Below are positions 47,550-55,982 of a stretch of 64,000 bases of DNA, one piece after another. The notes beneath the pieces are model-generated. The model saw only the letters and a list, made by a program, of their open reading frames with translations, searched no databases and had not been told where the DNA came from. Origin of the DNA: Spirabiliibacterium falconis. GTDB lineage: Bacteria; Pseudomonadota; Gammaproteobacteria; Enterobacterales; Pasteurellaceae. The position numbers were made by a program, and so were the translations under genes. Positions within the stretch are counted from its first letter, which is position 1; each line of letters opens with the position of its first letter. The stretch lies in the NCBI RefSeq assembly GCF_014885015.1, contig NZ_JABMIJ010000006.1, positions 62,001 through 126,000 of the forward strand, given 5' to 3'.

Positions 47550-48344
47550 ATGATTAAAAAAGCGAACTACGATCAGCTTGATTTTGCTCGGCTTTATCGT
47601 GAGCAGAAAAAAGTTAGTACATTTAAAACAAAAACTTACATTGATTGGGATAAAAAAGCCCTTATTTCAGGGCAGAATATGCTTAAAGGGAATTATCCGA
47701 CGGATTTTCTGTCCCGAGTGGATTTTTCTGGCTGTCAAAGTGCGCTGGATTTTGGTTGTGGACCAGGCACATTGTCGTTATTAGCCGCACCGTACTTGCA
47801 CGAAGTGGTTGCCTGCGATTATGCACCGAATATGCTCACTTTTCTAAATGACAATGCACATCGGCAAGGGATTAATAATATCCGCACACTACAATTAGCC
47901 TATGAAGATGACTGGGATGCTGTGCCTGAATGTGATTTAGTATTTGCCTCACGCTGTTTAGAGTTAGACGATATACAAATGGGACTCAAAAAACTGATAA
48001 GTAAGGCTAAACAGCGTGTTTATCTCACGTATAAAGTCGGTCGTAGCTTTTTGAGTGATGATATTGATGATCTCATTGAACGCCCAATAGTGCCAAAACC
48101 AGATTATATTTATGTCATTAATATATTGTATCAACTGGGCATCCACCCTAAAGTGGATTATATTGAGTGTGAAGATAAGCGTTTTATGGCAGAAAGTGCT
48201 GATGAGTTACTTGAGCGTGTACGTTGGAGTTTGGGCGAGCTTTCTTGTGTTGATGAGCAAAAAATTCGTACTTATTTCCAAACAGATTTTCAGCATACCC
48301 AACGTATTATTAAATGGGCATTTATCAGTTTTGATGTAAATTGA
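47550..48344 (+). CDS. Class I SAM-dependent methyltransferase of unknown target
   Basis: The 264-residue protein has the SAM-binding motif I ALDFGCGPGTLSLLA, acidic motif II (VVACDYAPNML) and motif III (CDLVFASRCLELDD), so it is a Rossmann-fold methyltransferase. The N-terminal segment (KANYDQLDFARLYREQKKVSTFKTKTYIDWDKKA, quoted in part by position 3-36) and the C-terminal YINILYQLGIHPKVDYIE-like block may define a subfamily also found in other Pasteurellaceae and enterics, but I cannot name the substrate. The ribosome-binding site is weak. It stands alone, convergent with lysO. Confidence 0.8.
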   Translation: MIKKANYDQLDFARLYREQKKVSTFKTKTYIDWDKKALISGQNMLKGNYPTDFLSRVDFSGCQSALDFGCGPGTLSLLAAPYLHEVVACDYAPNMLTFLNDNAHRQGINNIRTLQLAYEDDWDAVPECDLVFASRCLELDDIQMGLKKLISKAKQRVYLTYKVGRSFLSDDIDDLIERPIVPKPDYIYVINILYQLGIHPKVDYIECEDKRFMAESADELLERVRWSLGELSCVDEQKIRTYFQTDFQHTQRIIKWAFISFDVN

Positions 48345-48352
48345 CCGCACTT

Positions 48353-49261
48353 TTAGCTACCAGATAGGCTGGTGAAGAAAACGAGCAAGAGAGGGACGGC
48401 AAGATTGATAATAAAGCCATAGCTGATAGCGAGCGGAACAACTTGCACACCACCACTGCGTTGAATGATTGGTAACGTACAATCAAGTGCGGTTGCACCA
48501 GTAAAACCAACCGCACTTGTGGCAAAGCGACGCATTAATGCAGGCACAAAAATTAAGCTCAAGATTTCACGCATAAGATCATTAAAAAATGCAATACTCC
48601 CTAGTACTGGTCCAAACGCATCATTGATGACCACACTAGACAATGAATACCATCCAATGCCAGAGGCAACAGCAAGCCCTTGAATAAGAGGAAAATCTAG
48701 CCAAGATGCGGCGAGAATGCCGGCAATCAGGCTTGTGATGATGACACCACAAGCAGCGACAATACCGCGACGGTTAAACAGCACTTGGCGTAAGCTGATG
48801 CCATTATTGCGTAACTGAACACCAACGAGAAAGATTAATACGACCAATACATAGGTGCTAGCATTATGGGGTAAGGAAAAATGCCCTTTACTGACAAGTT
48901 CAACAATGACACCCATGAAGACCATGCCGAGCATAAAAAGCGAATCTAGCATTAAACGCCAGCGTGGTGGTAGGCTAGCGGCGGTTTTTTTTACTTGATA
49001 AGGATAGTATTTATCTAATATGAGTAGATAAGCGACATTTAGCCCAATAGTACACAGGATAAACGTAAGTGCAGCGTGCATAATAATGGGTAATTTTTCA
49101 GCTAAATTGTCAATTTGCCCTAAAGAGAATCCCATCATAAATAAAATGACGTAAAGTAAGCCCACCACACCGACATTAAGACGACGTAAAATGGCGGGAT
49201 TATGTGTTTTAATTAAGTACCCGAAAATCATAGGGCATAATACAATTAACAATCCATCCAT
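48353..49261 (-). CDS. lysO: Lysine exporter LysO (YbjE, DUF340)
   Basis: The 302-residue membrane protein has about eight hydrophobic segments and matches E. coli LysO/YbjE (299 residues), an inner-membrane exporter of L-lysine and toxic analogues. Marks are MDGLLIVLCPMIFGYLI at the start, LGYSLSSVVIND-type segment (GWYSLSSVVINDAFGPVLGSIAF) and the end FTGATALDCTLPIIQRSGG. I chose ATG 49261 with GGAGTG upstream; the frame extends to 49432 but that part is antisense to the ybjD leader. It is divergent from ybjD, as in E. coli. Its relation to the lysC riboswitch is thematic only. Confidence 0.92.
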   Translation of the reverse strand: MDGLLIVLCPMIFGYLIKTHNPAILRRLNVGVVGLLYVILFMMGFSLGQIDNLAEKLPIIMHAALTFILCTIGLNVAYLLILDKYYPYQVKKTAASLPPRWRLMLDSLFMLGMVFMGVIVELVSKGHFSLPHNASTYVLVVLIFLVGVQLRNNGISLRQVLFNRRGIVAACGVIITSLIAGILAASWLDFPLIQGLAVASGIGWYSLSSVVINDAFGPVLGSIAFFNDLMREILSLIFVPALMRRFATSAVGFTGATALDCTLPIIQRSGGVQVVPLAISYGFIINLAVPLLLVFFTSLSGS

Positions 49262-49361
49262 TTCACACTCCTTTATTGGCTGGCTGATTATAGCGAAAAT
49301 GTGCTGCTGGGTATATCCCAAGTGCGGTTTTTTTAGTAAGCTAGATAAAAAAGAGGTTGTG

Positions 49362-50936
49362 ATGTATTTAAAGCAAATTGATATAGCAGGTTTTCGTGGT
49401 TTAAATCGATTATCAATTAGCCTGCGTTCCAATATGGTGTTAGTGGGCGAAAATGCGTGGGGGAAATCAAGTTTGCTTGATGCCTTAAGTTTAATTTTAA
49501 ATCCGAGCGCACCACTGTATCAATTTGAGATAAGTGATTTTCATTTAACTGAACAGGAACACCACGCATTTGTTAAGCATAAAATAGCGCCGACAACAAC
49601 CAAAAATTGCACGTTATTGTTTATATTTAGTGTCAGCGATATTGATGAACCGCACTTTAAAGAAAGGCAGTGCTACAAACCTCTGTTCTGCCCCCATGAT
49701 GATCGTTATGCGCGTATTTATTTGCGAGTTTCTGCCGAGTTAACAGCGGGAAAAGTGAGCACAAATTACAGTTTCTTAAATCAAAATGGTGATGTGTTGG
49801 ATGTGGCTGATAAAGCGACATTAATTAAGACATTGATTGCACAGCATCCAGTGTTACGCTTTCGGGATGCACGCTTGGCGCATAAATCAAATTTTCAGTT
49901 AAAAAACTTACCGGATAAAATTCCTGCAAAAGAAATGCAGGCGATTTTTAATATTATTCACTATTATTTTTTACAATCGCCCCATGCGCTGTTGATGACC
50001 GATTCTATGCAATGGTGGGCGACAGTCAAACAACTTAATCAAGCCTTAGCACAGGATAAAAATGGAACATTGCGTAAACAGCTCTTGTTAGCGTTAATGA
50101 GAATGTTTAAGCAGGGGCAGCAATTGAATTTTGAGCGTTATACTCGTCCGATTATTTTGCTAGAAGATTTAGAAGCACGGCTTCATCCTCGAATGGTGGC
50201 GATTGCATGGGAATTTGCTCGTCATTTGCCAATCCAACGCATCACGACAACGAATTCAGTAGAGCTTTTATCATATGTGAAAATAGAGCATATTTGTCGT
50301 TTGGTGCGTAGAGAGAATATCACATATGCTTATCAATTAGCGCGTCATGATTTAAGCTCAAATGATCATAGAAAATTGGGTTTTCATATTCACTATAATC
50401 GTAGCTTAGCACTTTTTGCTCGTGCGTGGTTGTTGGTTGAAGGGGAAACAGAAGTTTGGCTCATGTCAGAACTGGCTGAGATTTTAAATATTAATTTAGA
50501 AATGGAAGGCATCCGTATTATTGATTTTGCACAGTGTGGTGTGCGCCCCTTAATTAAATATTGTCAGAAAATGGGGATTGAATGGTTTGTCTTGACCGAT
50601 GGGGATAGTGCGGGTCGTAAATATTATGATACAGTTAAAAGCAAATTGGCAGAACAAGATAGTCTTGTTGGGCGAGTGATTACGCTACCTGAACGTGACA
50701 TAGAGCATTACTTTTTTCATAATGGATTTGCACAGGTATTTTATCGCTTAGCTAAGGAGAATAGCTTAAATAAAAAAATGAACGCGACTAAACTTATCCA
50801 AAAAGCCATTAGCCATAGTTCAAAGCCCGATCTTGCTTTGGCATTAGCAAATGAAATAAAAAAGCAAGGTGCGGACAGTGTGCCAAGCCTGTTTAAACAA
50901 ATGTTTTTTAAATTGCGACAATTAATCGTGATGTAA
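49362..50936 (+). CDS. ybjD: OLD-family ATPase/TOPRIM endonuclease (YbjD-like)
   Basis: The 524-residue protein is a full-length relative of E. coli YbjD (552). The N-terminal ABC-type ATPase has Walker A GENAWGKSSLL (about residues 28-38), and further on the dimer/Walker B region ILLEDLEARLHPRMVAIAWEF and TTNSVELLSY. The C-terminal TOPRIM domain has the acidic motifs LVEGETEVWLMSEL and VLTDGDSAGRKYYDT. OLD proteins are nucleases; some are phage-exclusion factors, but chromosomal YbjD has no settled role. ATG 49362 has AGAGG upstream. The longer frame from 49191 is a shadow of lysO. Confidence 0.9.
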   Translation: MYLKQIDIAGFRGLNRLSISLRSNMVLVGENAWGKSSLLDALSLILNPSAPLYQFEISDFHLTEQEHHAFVKHKIAPTTTKNCTLLFIFSVSDIDEPHFKERQCYKPLFCPHDDRYARIYLRVSAELTAGKVSTNYSFLNQNGDVLDVADKATLIKTLIAQHPVLRFRDARLAHKSNFQLKNLPDKIPAKEMQAIFNIIHYYFLQSPHALLMTDSMQWWATVKQLNQALAQDKNGTLRKQLLLALMRMFKQGQQLNFERYTRPIILLEDLEARLHPRMVAIAWEFARHLPIQRITTTNSVELLSYVKIEHICRLVRRENITYAYQLARHDLSSNDHRKLGFHIHYNRSLALFARAWLLVEGETEVWLMSELAEILNINLEMEGIRIIDFAQCGVRPLIKYCQKMGIEWFVLTDGDSAGRKYYDTVKSKLAEQDSLVGRVITLPERDIEHYFFHNGFAQVFYRLAKENSLNKKMNATKLIQKAISHSSKPDLALALANEIKKQGADSVPSLFKQMFFKLRQLIVM

Positions 50937-50987
50937 ACCGCACTTTTTATTAAAAAATGAAAAAAACTTTAGACTGTAAATTTTTTT

Positions 50988-51005
50988 TGTATAAAATAAT
51001 TTACT
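50988..51005 (+). promoter_or_regulatory. Putative TyrR box at the tyrP promoter
   Basis: TGTATAAAATAATTTACT matches the TyrR consensus TGTAAA-N6-TTTACA in 10 of 12 defined positions. It overlaps the likely -10 (TATAAA, 50990-50995) 26 bases before the tyrP start. A second left half-site TGTAAA lies at 50975-50980. Confidence 0.5.
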
Positions 51006-51030
51006 TATTAACCTAAGACGAGACCTACAT

Positions 51031-52242
51031 ATGAAAAATAAAACGTTAGGAAGCACCTTGATTGTTGCTGGTACAACCATTGGCGCAGGAATGCTCGCCA
51101 TGCCTATTACCTCAGCAAGTATGGGATTTGGAATGACAGTCGTGTTGTTATTGGTACTATGGCTGTTGCTATCATTTAGCGCGCTTTTATTTATTGAAGT
51201 GTATCAAACGGCAAGCAAAGATGCTGGTATTGCCACCCTTGCTGAACAATATTTTGGTAAAATAGGGCGTGTTTTAGCTACGTTGTCGTTATTAATTTTT
51301 ATGTATGCTATTTTAGCCGCTTATGTGAGTGGCGGCGGTTCGTTAATCAGTTCACTGTTGCCTATTATTGATGGATTGAGTGCCAATGGCTTTGGCGTCA
51401 TTTTATTTACGGTGGTTTTAGGCATTTTCATTATTATTGGAACGGGCAGTGTTGATGCGGTCAATCGCCTTTTCTTTTTTAGTAAAATTGCCATTTTTAT
51501 CTTCATTTTAGTGATGATGTTACCGCTTGTTAAAAGTGACAATTTAATGGCACTCCCGTTAGATAAAGCGGTAATGCTATCAGCAGCACCTGTCTTTTTT
51601 ACCTCATTTGGTTTTCACGTGGTGATTCCATCAATTGTGCGTTATCTCGATGGTGATATAAAACAATTACGCATTGCGATTGTCGTTGGCACAGGCATAC
51701 CACTAGTGGCTTATTTCTTATGGCAATTAGCCACCCATGGTGTATTAAGTCAAAGCCAGTTCTTAGCCATTTTGAAAACTGACCCGACGTTAAATGGACT
51801 GGTCGAAGCAACACGTACGATTACGGGTAGCCACTTCTTAAGTGAAGCGGTACGCGTGTTTTCATCTTTAGCATTGATCACGTCATTCTTAGGGGTGTCT
51901 TTAGCATTATTTGATTGTTTACGCGATCTCTTGATTCGTGTGAAAATCAAAACAAATCGCCTATTTTTAGGGATTTTAACATTTGCACCACCACTATTAT
52001 TTTCGCTCTTTTACCCGAAAGCCTTTATTGCTGCGCTTGCTTATGCGGGCATAATGTTTGCATTTTACGGACTGGTTTTGCCAATTGGATTAGCGTGGCG
52101 AGCACGCAAATTCAACCCAACACTGCCTTACAAAGTGAAAGGTGGCAATATCGGTTTGTTTATTGCACTAGTGCTTGGTATCCTGATTATTAGTATTCCA
52201 TTTTTAATTAATGCGGGGTATTTGCCTGAAGTTGTTGGCTAA
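51031..52242 (+). CDS. tyrP: Aromatic amino acid (tyrosine) permease
   Basis: The 403-residue protein is an HAAAP-family proton symporter with about 11 membrane segments. The N-terminal GSTLIVAGTTIGAGMLAMPITSA, the FGFHVVIPSIVRYLDGDIKQLR block and the SSLALITSFLGVSLALFDCLRD block are typical of TyrP/Mtr. Similarity to TyrP is closest by eye, so tyrosine is the likely substrate, and a TyrR box at the promoter agrees; tryptophan transport cannot be excluded. A terminator follows. Confidence 0.88.
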   Translation: MKNKTLGSTLIVAGTTIGAGMLAMPITSASMGFGMTVVLLLVLWLLLSFSALLFIEVYQTASKDAGIATLAEQYFGKIGRVLATLSLLIFMYAILAAYVSGGGSLISSLLPIIDGLSANGFGVILFTVVLGIFIIIGTGSVDAVNRLFFFSKIAIFIFILVMMLPLVKSDNLMALPLDKAVMLSAAPVFFTSFGFHVVIPSIVRYLDGDIKQLRIAIVVGTGIPLVAYFLWQLATHGVLSQSQFLAILKTDPTLNGLVEATRTITGSHFLSEAVRVFSSLALITSFLGVSLALFDCLRDLLIRVKIKTNRLFLGILTFAPPLLFSLFYPKAFIAALAYAGIMFAFYGLVLPIGLAWRARKFNPTLPYKVKGGNIGLFIALVLGILIISIPFLINAGYLPEVVG

Positions 52243-52265
52243 TTGTAAAGTGCGGTTAATAGAAA

Positions 52266-52292
52266 AAAACCAAGCAAATAGCTTGGTTTTTT
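52266..52292 (+). terminator. Terminator of tyrP
   Basis: AAAACCAAGC (52266-52275), loop AAATA, GCTTGGTTTT (52281-52290) and further T. The symmetrical stem can also stop the convergent HlyD-family transcript, whose stop is 13 bases away. Confidence 0.9.
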
Positions 52293-52304
52293 ATTGAGTT
52301 TAAT

Positions 52305-53438
52305 TTAGTGATCAAGATATAAGTAATTTTTCCAGCTATTCATTCGCAACAGAATTTTGCGCATCATAGCTAAATGATGCATATGATGAGTATAAACGGC
52401 AATTTCTACATTGGTACCATAAGGAAGATGATAGTTATCAAAATTTTTATCTGTAATTTCAAATAATACCAATGGTTTTCCATCATGTTCTAAGAAATTT
52501 CCTGTATATAATGTACCGTTTGCTTGAACTTCATTTTCTGAAATAGCAGGGAGAATGGTGAGTACTTTTCCCGTAAACGTTTTCCCAGGAATAGCAGGAA
52601 AAACAAATTCAGCTTCATCATTAGGTTGAAGACGCAATAAGGAGTTTTGTCTAAATGCGCCGACAAACTGTTTAGGTTGTACATGAATAAATGTCATTAC
52701 AGGTCTAAGAGGTAGCGTATTTGCCATCATGCCAGGTCTTAAAAGTAGTTGAGATACAAAGCCATCACTCGGAGCTGTGATCACAGTATTCGCAAGATTA
52801 TACTCCGCCTTAGCCAGTGCGGCTTTTTTAGCTACAATTTTGATATTTTCGCCATTGATTTGTGCGTTAATTAAACTTTCATTTTTTTCTAATGTTGCTT
52901 TTGCAGCGAGGTAATTGGCTTCAGCAATAGAAAATTCATTTTCTGTTTTTTCATATTGTACTTGGCTGATTGAATTATTTTTGATTAATGTTTTAACACG
53001 CTCTATATTCTTTTTAGCTTGTAGATAGGTCTTTTGGCTTTCTGCTACACGTACCTTTGCGGTGATATAATCTCCTTCTATGCCTTTTACAGTAGAATAG
53101 CTTTCAGCGAGTTCTGCACGTTTTTGATCTACTTCAGCTTGATAAGGTACGGGATCGATCTTAAATAATATATCTCCCTTTTTAATAGGCTCATTTGGTT
53201 TGATATTCACTTCAATTACTCGCCCATTGACACTTGGAATAATCGGGGTTGAGATATAATACTGTCCTCCAAGATGAGTGTAAGGGTGATTGTAGTTCAT
53301 AAAAAGAACCATTGATAATACAAGTGCCACACCTCCTAAAATAGCTGTTGGAACAGTCCATTTAGTTAAAGGAATTTTAAATAATTTAAAAATAAAATAA
53401 CATATGCTGGCATAAATAATAATAATTAACAGTTCCAT
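52305..53438 (-). CDS. HlyD-family membrane fusion protein (YiaV/YibH-like)
   Basis: The 377-residue protein has two N-terminal hydrophobic segments (about 2-20 and 29-48), then the periplasmic adaptor parts: a lipoyl-like half (VNGRVIEVNIKPNEPIKKGDILFKIDPVPYQAEVD), a coiled-coil hairpin (about 105-205) and the second lipoyl and beta-barrel parts (VITAPSDGFVSQLLLRPGMM). It resembles E. coli YiaV and YibH, which are each paired with a DUF3302 protein as here. No ABC or MFS transporter or outer-membrane channel is adjacent, so the exported substrate is unknown. The DNA is AT-rich and lacks USS. Confidence 0.85.
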   Translation of the reverse strand: MELLIIIIYASICYFIFKLFKIPLTKWTVPTAILGGVALVLSMVLFMNYNHPYTHLGGQYYISTPIIPSVNGRVIEVNIKPNEPIKKGDILFKIDPVPYQAEVDQKRAELAESYSTVKGIEGDYITAKVRVAESQKTYLQAKKNIERVKTLIKNNSISQVQYEKTENEFSIAEANYLAAKATLEKNESLINAQINGENIKIVAKKAALAKAEYNLANTVITAPSDGFVSQLLLRPGMMANTLPLRPVMTFIHVQPKQFVGAFRQNSLLRLQPNDEAEFVFPAIPGKTFTGKVLTILPAISENEVQANGTLYTGNFLEHDGKPLVLFEITDKNFDNYHLPYGTNVEIAVYTHHMHHLAMMRKILLRMNSWKNYLYLDH

Positions 53439-53842
53439 TAGATTTGACCTTTTGGTTGTACTGAATGTGTTTGTTCAAATTGCTTTATTTGGGCGGATAA
53501 TTGTTCTACTTTTTGCTCAAGTTCTGCAATTTTGCTTTTATCTATTGCAATTTTTCGACTGTTTTCCTCACACTGTATGTGATTTTTTTTCAGATAATAT
53601 TTGTCAGAATAGTTTCCCCAGCTTTCTTCTTTAGTCCACATCACCGCCCAAATCCAGAGAAATGGCCAAATAATATGGAGTGTAAATAAACTAACCCAGC
53701 CTGCGTAGTGAATAGCTTCTGCATGAGGGTGATTACGTTTTTTTGCAATATTATAGGGAATATCATGAATAGCAATGACACCATAGAAAATCATGACTAC
53801 TGCGAAAATAAGGAAAAAAAGAGCTAGATAATCAAGAAACAT
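53438..53842 (-). CDS. DUF3302 inner-membrane protein (YiaW/YibI-like)
   Basis: The 134-residue protein has two membrane segments (about 4-26 and 47-68), the conserved HDIPYNIAKKRNHPHAEAIHYAGWVSLFTLH and WPFLWIWAVMW blocks, and a C-terminal coiled coil (about 92-125, KSKIAELEQKVEQLSAQIKQFEQ). DUF3302 proteins accompany YiaV/YibH-type HlyD proteins; the pair may form a two-part inner-membrane complex. It overlaps the HlyD gene by one base. Function unknown. Confidence 0.85.
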   Translation of the reverse strand: MFLDYLALFFLIFAVVMIFYGVIAIHDIPYNIAKKRNHPHAEAIHYAGWVSLFTLHIIWPFLWIWAVMWTKEESWGNYSDKYYLKKNHIQCEENSRKIAIDKSKIAELEQKVEQLSAQIKQFEQTHSVQPKGQI

Positions 53843-53919
53843 AAATCACTCATTATTTATGAAGTTATAAAAGACTTTTATTTTAAATTAAAATTAATCT
53901 GTAACCTAGAATATATTTA

Positions 53920-53949
53920 AGACTCGTAGTAATTTTACAATACGAGTCT
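53920..53949 (-). terminator. Probable trp operon terminator
   Basis: AGACTCGTA (53920-53928) and TACGAGTCT (53941-53949) form a 9-bp stem with a 12-base loop, 24 bases past the trpA stop. The T tract on the minus strand is poor, so termination may be only partial. Confidence 0.65.
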
Positions 53950-53973
53950 ATTCAATTGAAAAAGAACTATAGA

Positions 53974-54777
53974 TTATGTGGCCTTTTTCATAGATTTTAC
54001 AAAATGGGCTAAATCAGTTAAGCATTGTTGATGTGAACTAAGATTATGTTCAATAATGTTGACAATAGCAGAACCTGAAATCGCACCTTGGCAACCGGCA
54101 TGAATTGCATCTTTCACTTGGACTGGTGTGGCAATGCCAAAACCTTGCAAAATGGGCGGTGCATTATAACGTTTTAATTGCTCAATCAAGACGTGTAGAT
54201 TACTGGCGTGTTGCTGATTTTCCGCACTGGTTACCCCTGCCCGCGAAACCAAATATGTGTAACCTTGGCTGTATTGTGCAACATCGGCAACGGTTTGCTC
54301 ACTGGCATTAGGCGGGCAGATGAACACGGGTTGAATGCCAAATTTAACCGCACTTTGTATAAAAGGATCTGCTGCCATCAGTGGCACATCGGCGATCAGC
54401 ACAGCATCTACGCCAGCTTCTTGGCAACGTTGATAGAAGTGATCAAGCCCTTGGGCATAAACCAAATTGGCACATAATAACAGGCTAATAGGCACGTTAG
54501 GGTAGCGGCTTCGCACCCGTGCGAGCAACTCAAAGCAGGCATCGGTGCTAAAACCTGCTGCCAATGCGCGGTTATTTGCCGCTTGAATAACTGGCCCGTC
54601 AAGTAGAGGATCAGAAAACGGAAAGCCCAACTCCAGCGCATCGGCACCGTTTTCCACCAGTGTGCAGATGATCTCAAACGAGCGTTCAAGGGTTGGATCA
54701 CAGAGTGTAACAAACGGGACAAATGCACTTTGTTTTGCATTTTGAAGTTGGCTGAAAAGAGTATCGAAACGGCTCAT
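53974..54777 (-). CDS. trpA: Tryptophan synthase alpha chain
   Basis: TrpA cleaves indole-3-glycerol phosphate to indole and glyceraldehyde 3-phosphate. The 267-residue TIM barrel has the catalytic Glu and Asp in VTLCDPTLE and [20 protein letters not shown], and the phosphate-binding [11 protein letters not shown] and GAISGSAIV. The start overlaps the trpB stop by four bases (ATGA), coupling the two subunits. Confidence 0.97.
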   Translation of the reverse strand: MSRFDTLFSQLQNAKQSAFVPFVTLCDPTLERSFEIICTLVENGADALELGFPFSDPLLDGPVIQAANNRALAAGFSTDACFELLARVRSRYPNVPISLLLCANLVYAQGLDHFYQRCQEAGVDAVLIADVPLMAADPFIQSAVKFGIQPVFICPPNASEQTVADVAQYSQGYTYLVSRAGVTSAENQQHASNLHVLIEQLKRYNAPPILQGFGIATPVQVKDAIHAGCQGAISGSAIVNIIEHNLSSHQQCLTDLAHFVKSMKKAT

Positions 54778-55973
54778 AGAATAACTCCACGTTCAGTTAA
54801 AATGTTATGCACAGTGAAAATATCTTTATCGCCACGCCCCGAGAGATTAACAACTAAAATTTGTTCTTTATCAGGGGATTGCTTTATCATTTTTAATGCA
54901 TACGCCAGTGCGTGGGCGGACTCGAGAGCAGGAATAATGCCTTCATGCTGTGTCAATTGTTGGAACGCATCGAGGGCTTCATCATCTGTAATGGCATAAT
55001 ATTCTGCCCGTTTGATCGCGTGTAGATGTGCATGTTGTGGTCCAACAGAGGGAAAATCTAGCCCCGCGGAAATAGAATAGGACTCATGCACTTGCCCATC
55101 AATACTTTGCATTAAAGGGGATTTCATCCCAAAATAAATGCCGACCGCACTTTTGTTTAGCGGTGCACCGTGCTTGCCACTTTCAAGTCCTTCGCCTGCA
55201 GGTTCAATGCCAATTAAGCGAACCGCACTTTCATCAATAAAATCGGCAAACATCCCAATGGCGTTCGAGCCACCACCCACGCAGGCGATCACACCATCAG
55301 GTAAGCGATGCTCACGCTCACGCAATTGTTGTTTGGTTTCTTCCCCGATCATTTTTTGAAATTCACGCACAATGGTTGGGAAAGGGTGGGGACCTGCCGC
55401 AGTACCAAGCAAATAGTGCGCTTTGTCATAATTGGCAGACCAATCACGCATTGCCTCACAACACGCATCTTTCAATGAGCACGAGCCTTTTTCAACAGGG
55501 ATAACGGTCGCCCCCATCAAGCGCATGCGAAAAACATTGGGCGATTGGCGTTCAACATCTTTTGCGCCCATATAAATGCGGCATTTTAGCCCTAATAATG
55601 CACAGGCAATCGCTGTTGCCACGCCATGTTGCCCAGCACCCGTTTCGGCGATGATTTCTGTTTTTCCCATTCGTTTTGCCAACAAGGCCTGCCCTAATAC
55701 TTGGTTTGTTTTATGAGCACCGCCATGTAATAGATCCTCACGTTTGAGATACAGTTTCGTTTTGGTGCCTTTCGTGAGATTGCGGCACAAGGTCAAGGGG
55801 GTAGGCCTTCCCGCGTAGTTATGTAATAAATCGGCAAACGCGTGTTGGAATTGTGGATCGTGTTTTGCGTCAATGAAGGCTTGTTCTAGTTCAAGCAGTA
55901 CAGGCACCAAAATTTCAGGCACATACATACCACCAAATTCACCAAAATATGGGTTAAGTTTTGTCTGTTGCAT
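54774..55973 (-). CDS. trpB: Tryptophan synthase beta chain
   Basis: TrpB condenses indole with serine using pyridoxal phosphate. The 399-residue protein shows the PLP lysine in [19 protein letters not shown], the indole channel and [16 protein letters not shown] motif, and the phosphate-binding [10 protein letters not shown]. It lies 9 bases after trpC and overlaps trpA. Two USS copies occur in the middle. Confidence 0.98.
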   Translation of the reverse strand: MQQTKLNPYFGEFGGMYVPEILVPVLLELEQAFIDAKHDPQFQHAFADLLHNYAGRPTPLTLCRNLTKGTKTKLYLKREDLLHGGAHKTNQVLGQALLAKRMGKTEIIAETGAGQHGVATAIACALLGLKCRIYMGAKDVERQSPNVFRMRLMGATVIPVEKGSCSLKDACCEAMRDWSANYDKAHYLLGTAAGPHPFPTIVREFQKMIGEETKQQLREREHRLPDGVIACVGGGSNAIGMFADFIDESAVRLIGIEPAGEGLESGKHGAPLNKSAVGIYFGMKSPLMQSIDGQVHESYSISAGLDFPSVGPQHAHLHAIKRAEYYAITDDEALDAFQQLTQHEGIIPALESAHALAYALKMIKQSPDKEQILVVNLSGRGDKDIFTVHNILTERGVIL

Positions 55974-55982
55974 AGCGTTCTC

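Noticed and set aside
49262-49432. N-terminal extension of lysO, and the matching 57-residue extension of ybjD (49191-49361)
   Set aside because: The two extensions are antisense to each other's coding or leader DNA and are absent from the E. coli homologs; good ribosome-binding sites exist at the inner starts.
49362-50936. Gabija-type or other two-gene phage-defence system based on the OLD nuclease
   Set aside because: The neighbours are lysO and tyrP; there is no helicase (GajB-like) or reverse transcriptase partner, and full-length similarity is to the stand-alone YbjD.
52305-53842. Genomic island with a complete secretion system
   Set aside because: Only two genes are involved; no integrase, attachment repeats, tRNA, ABC protein or outer-membrane channel are adjacent, so only a small possible acquisition is reported.
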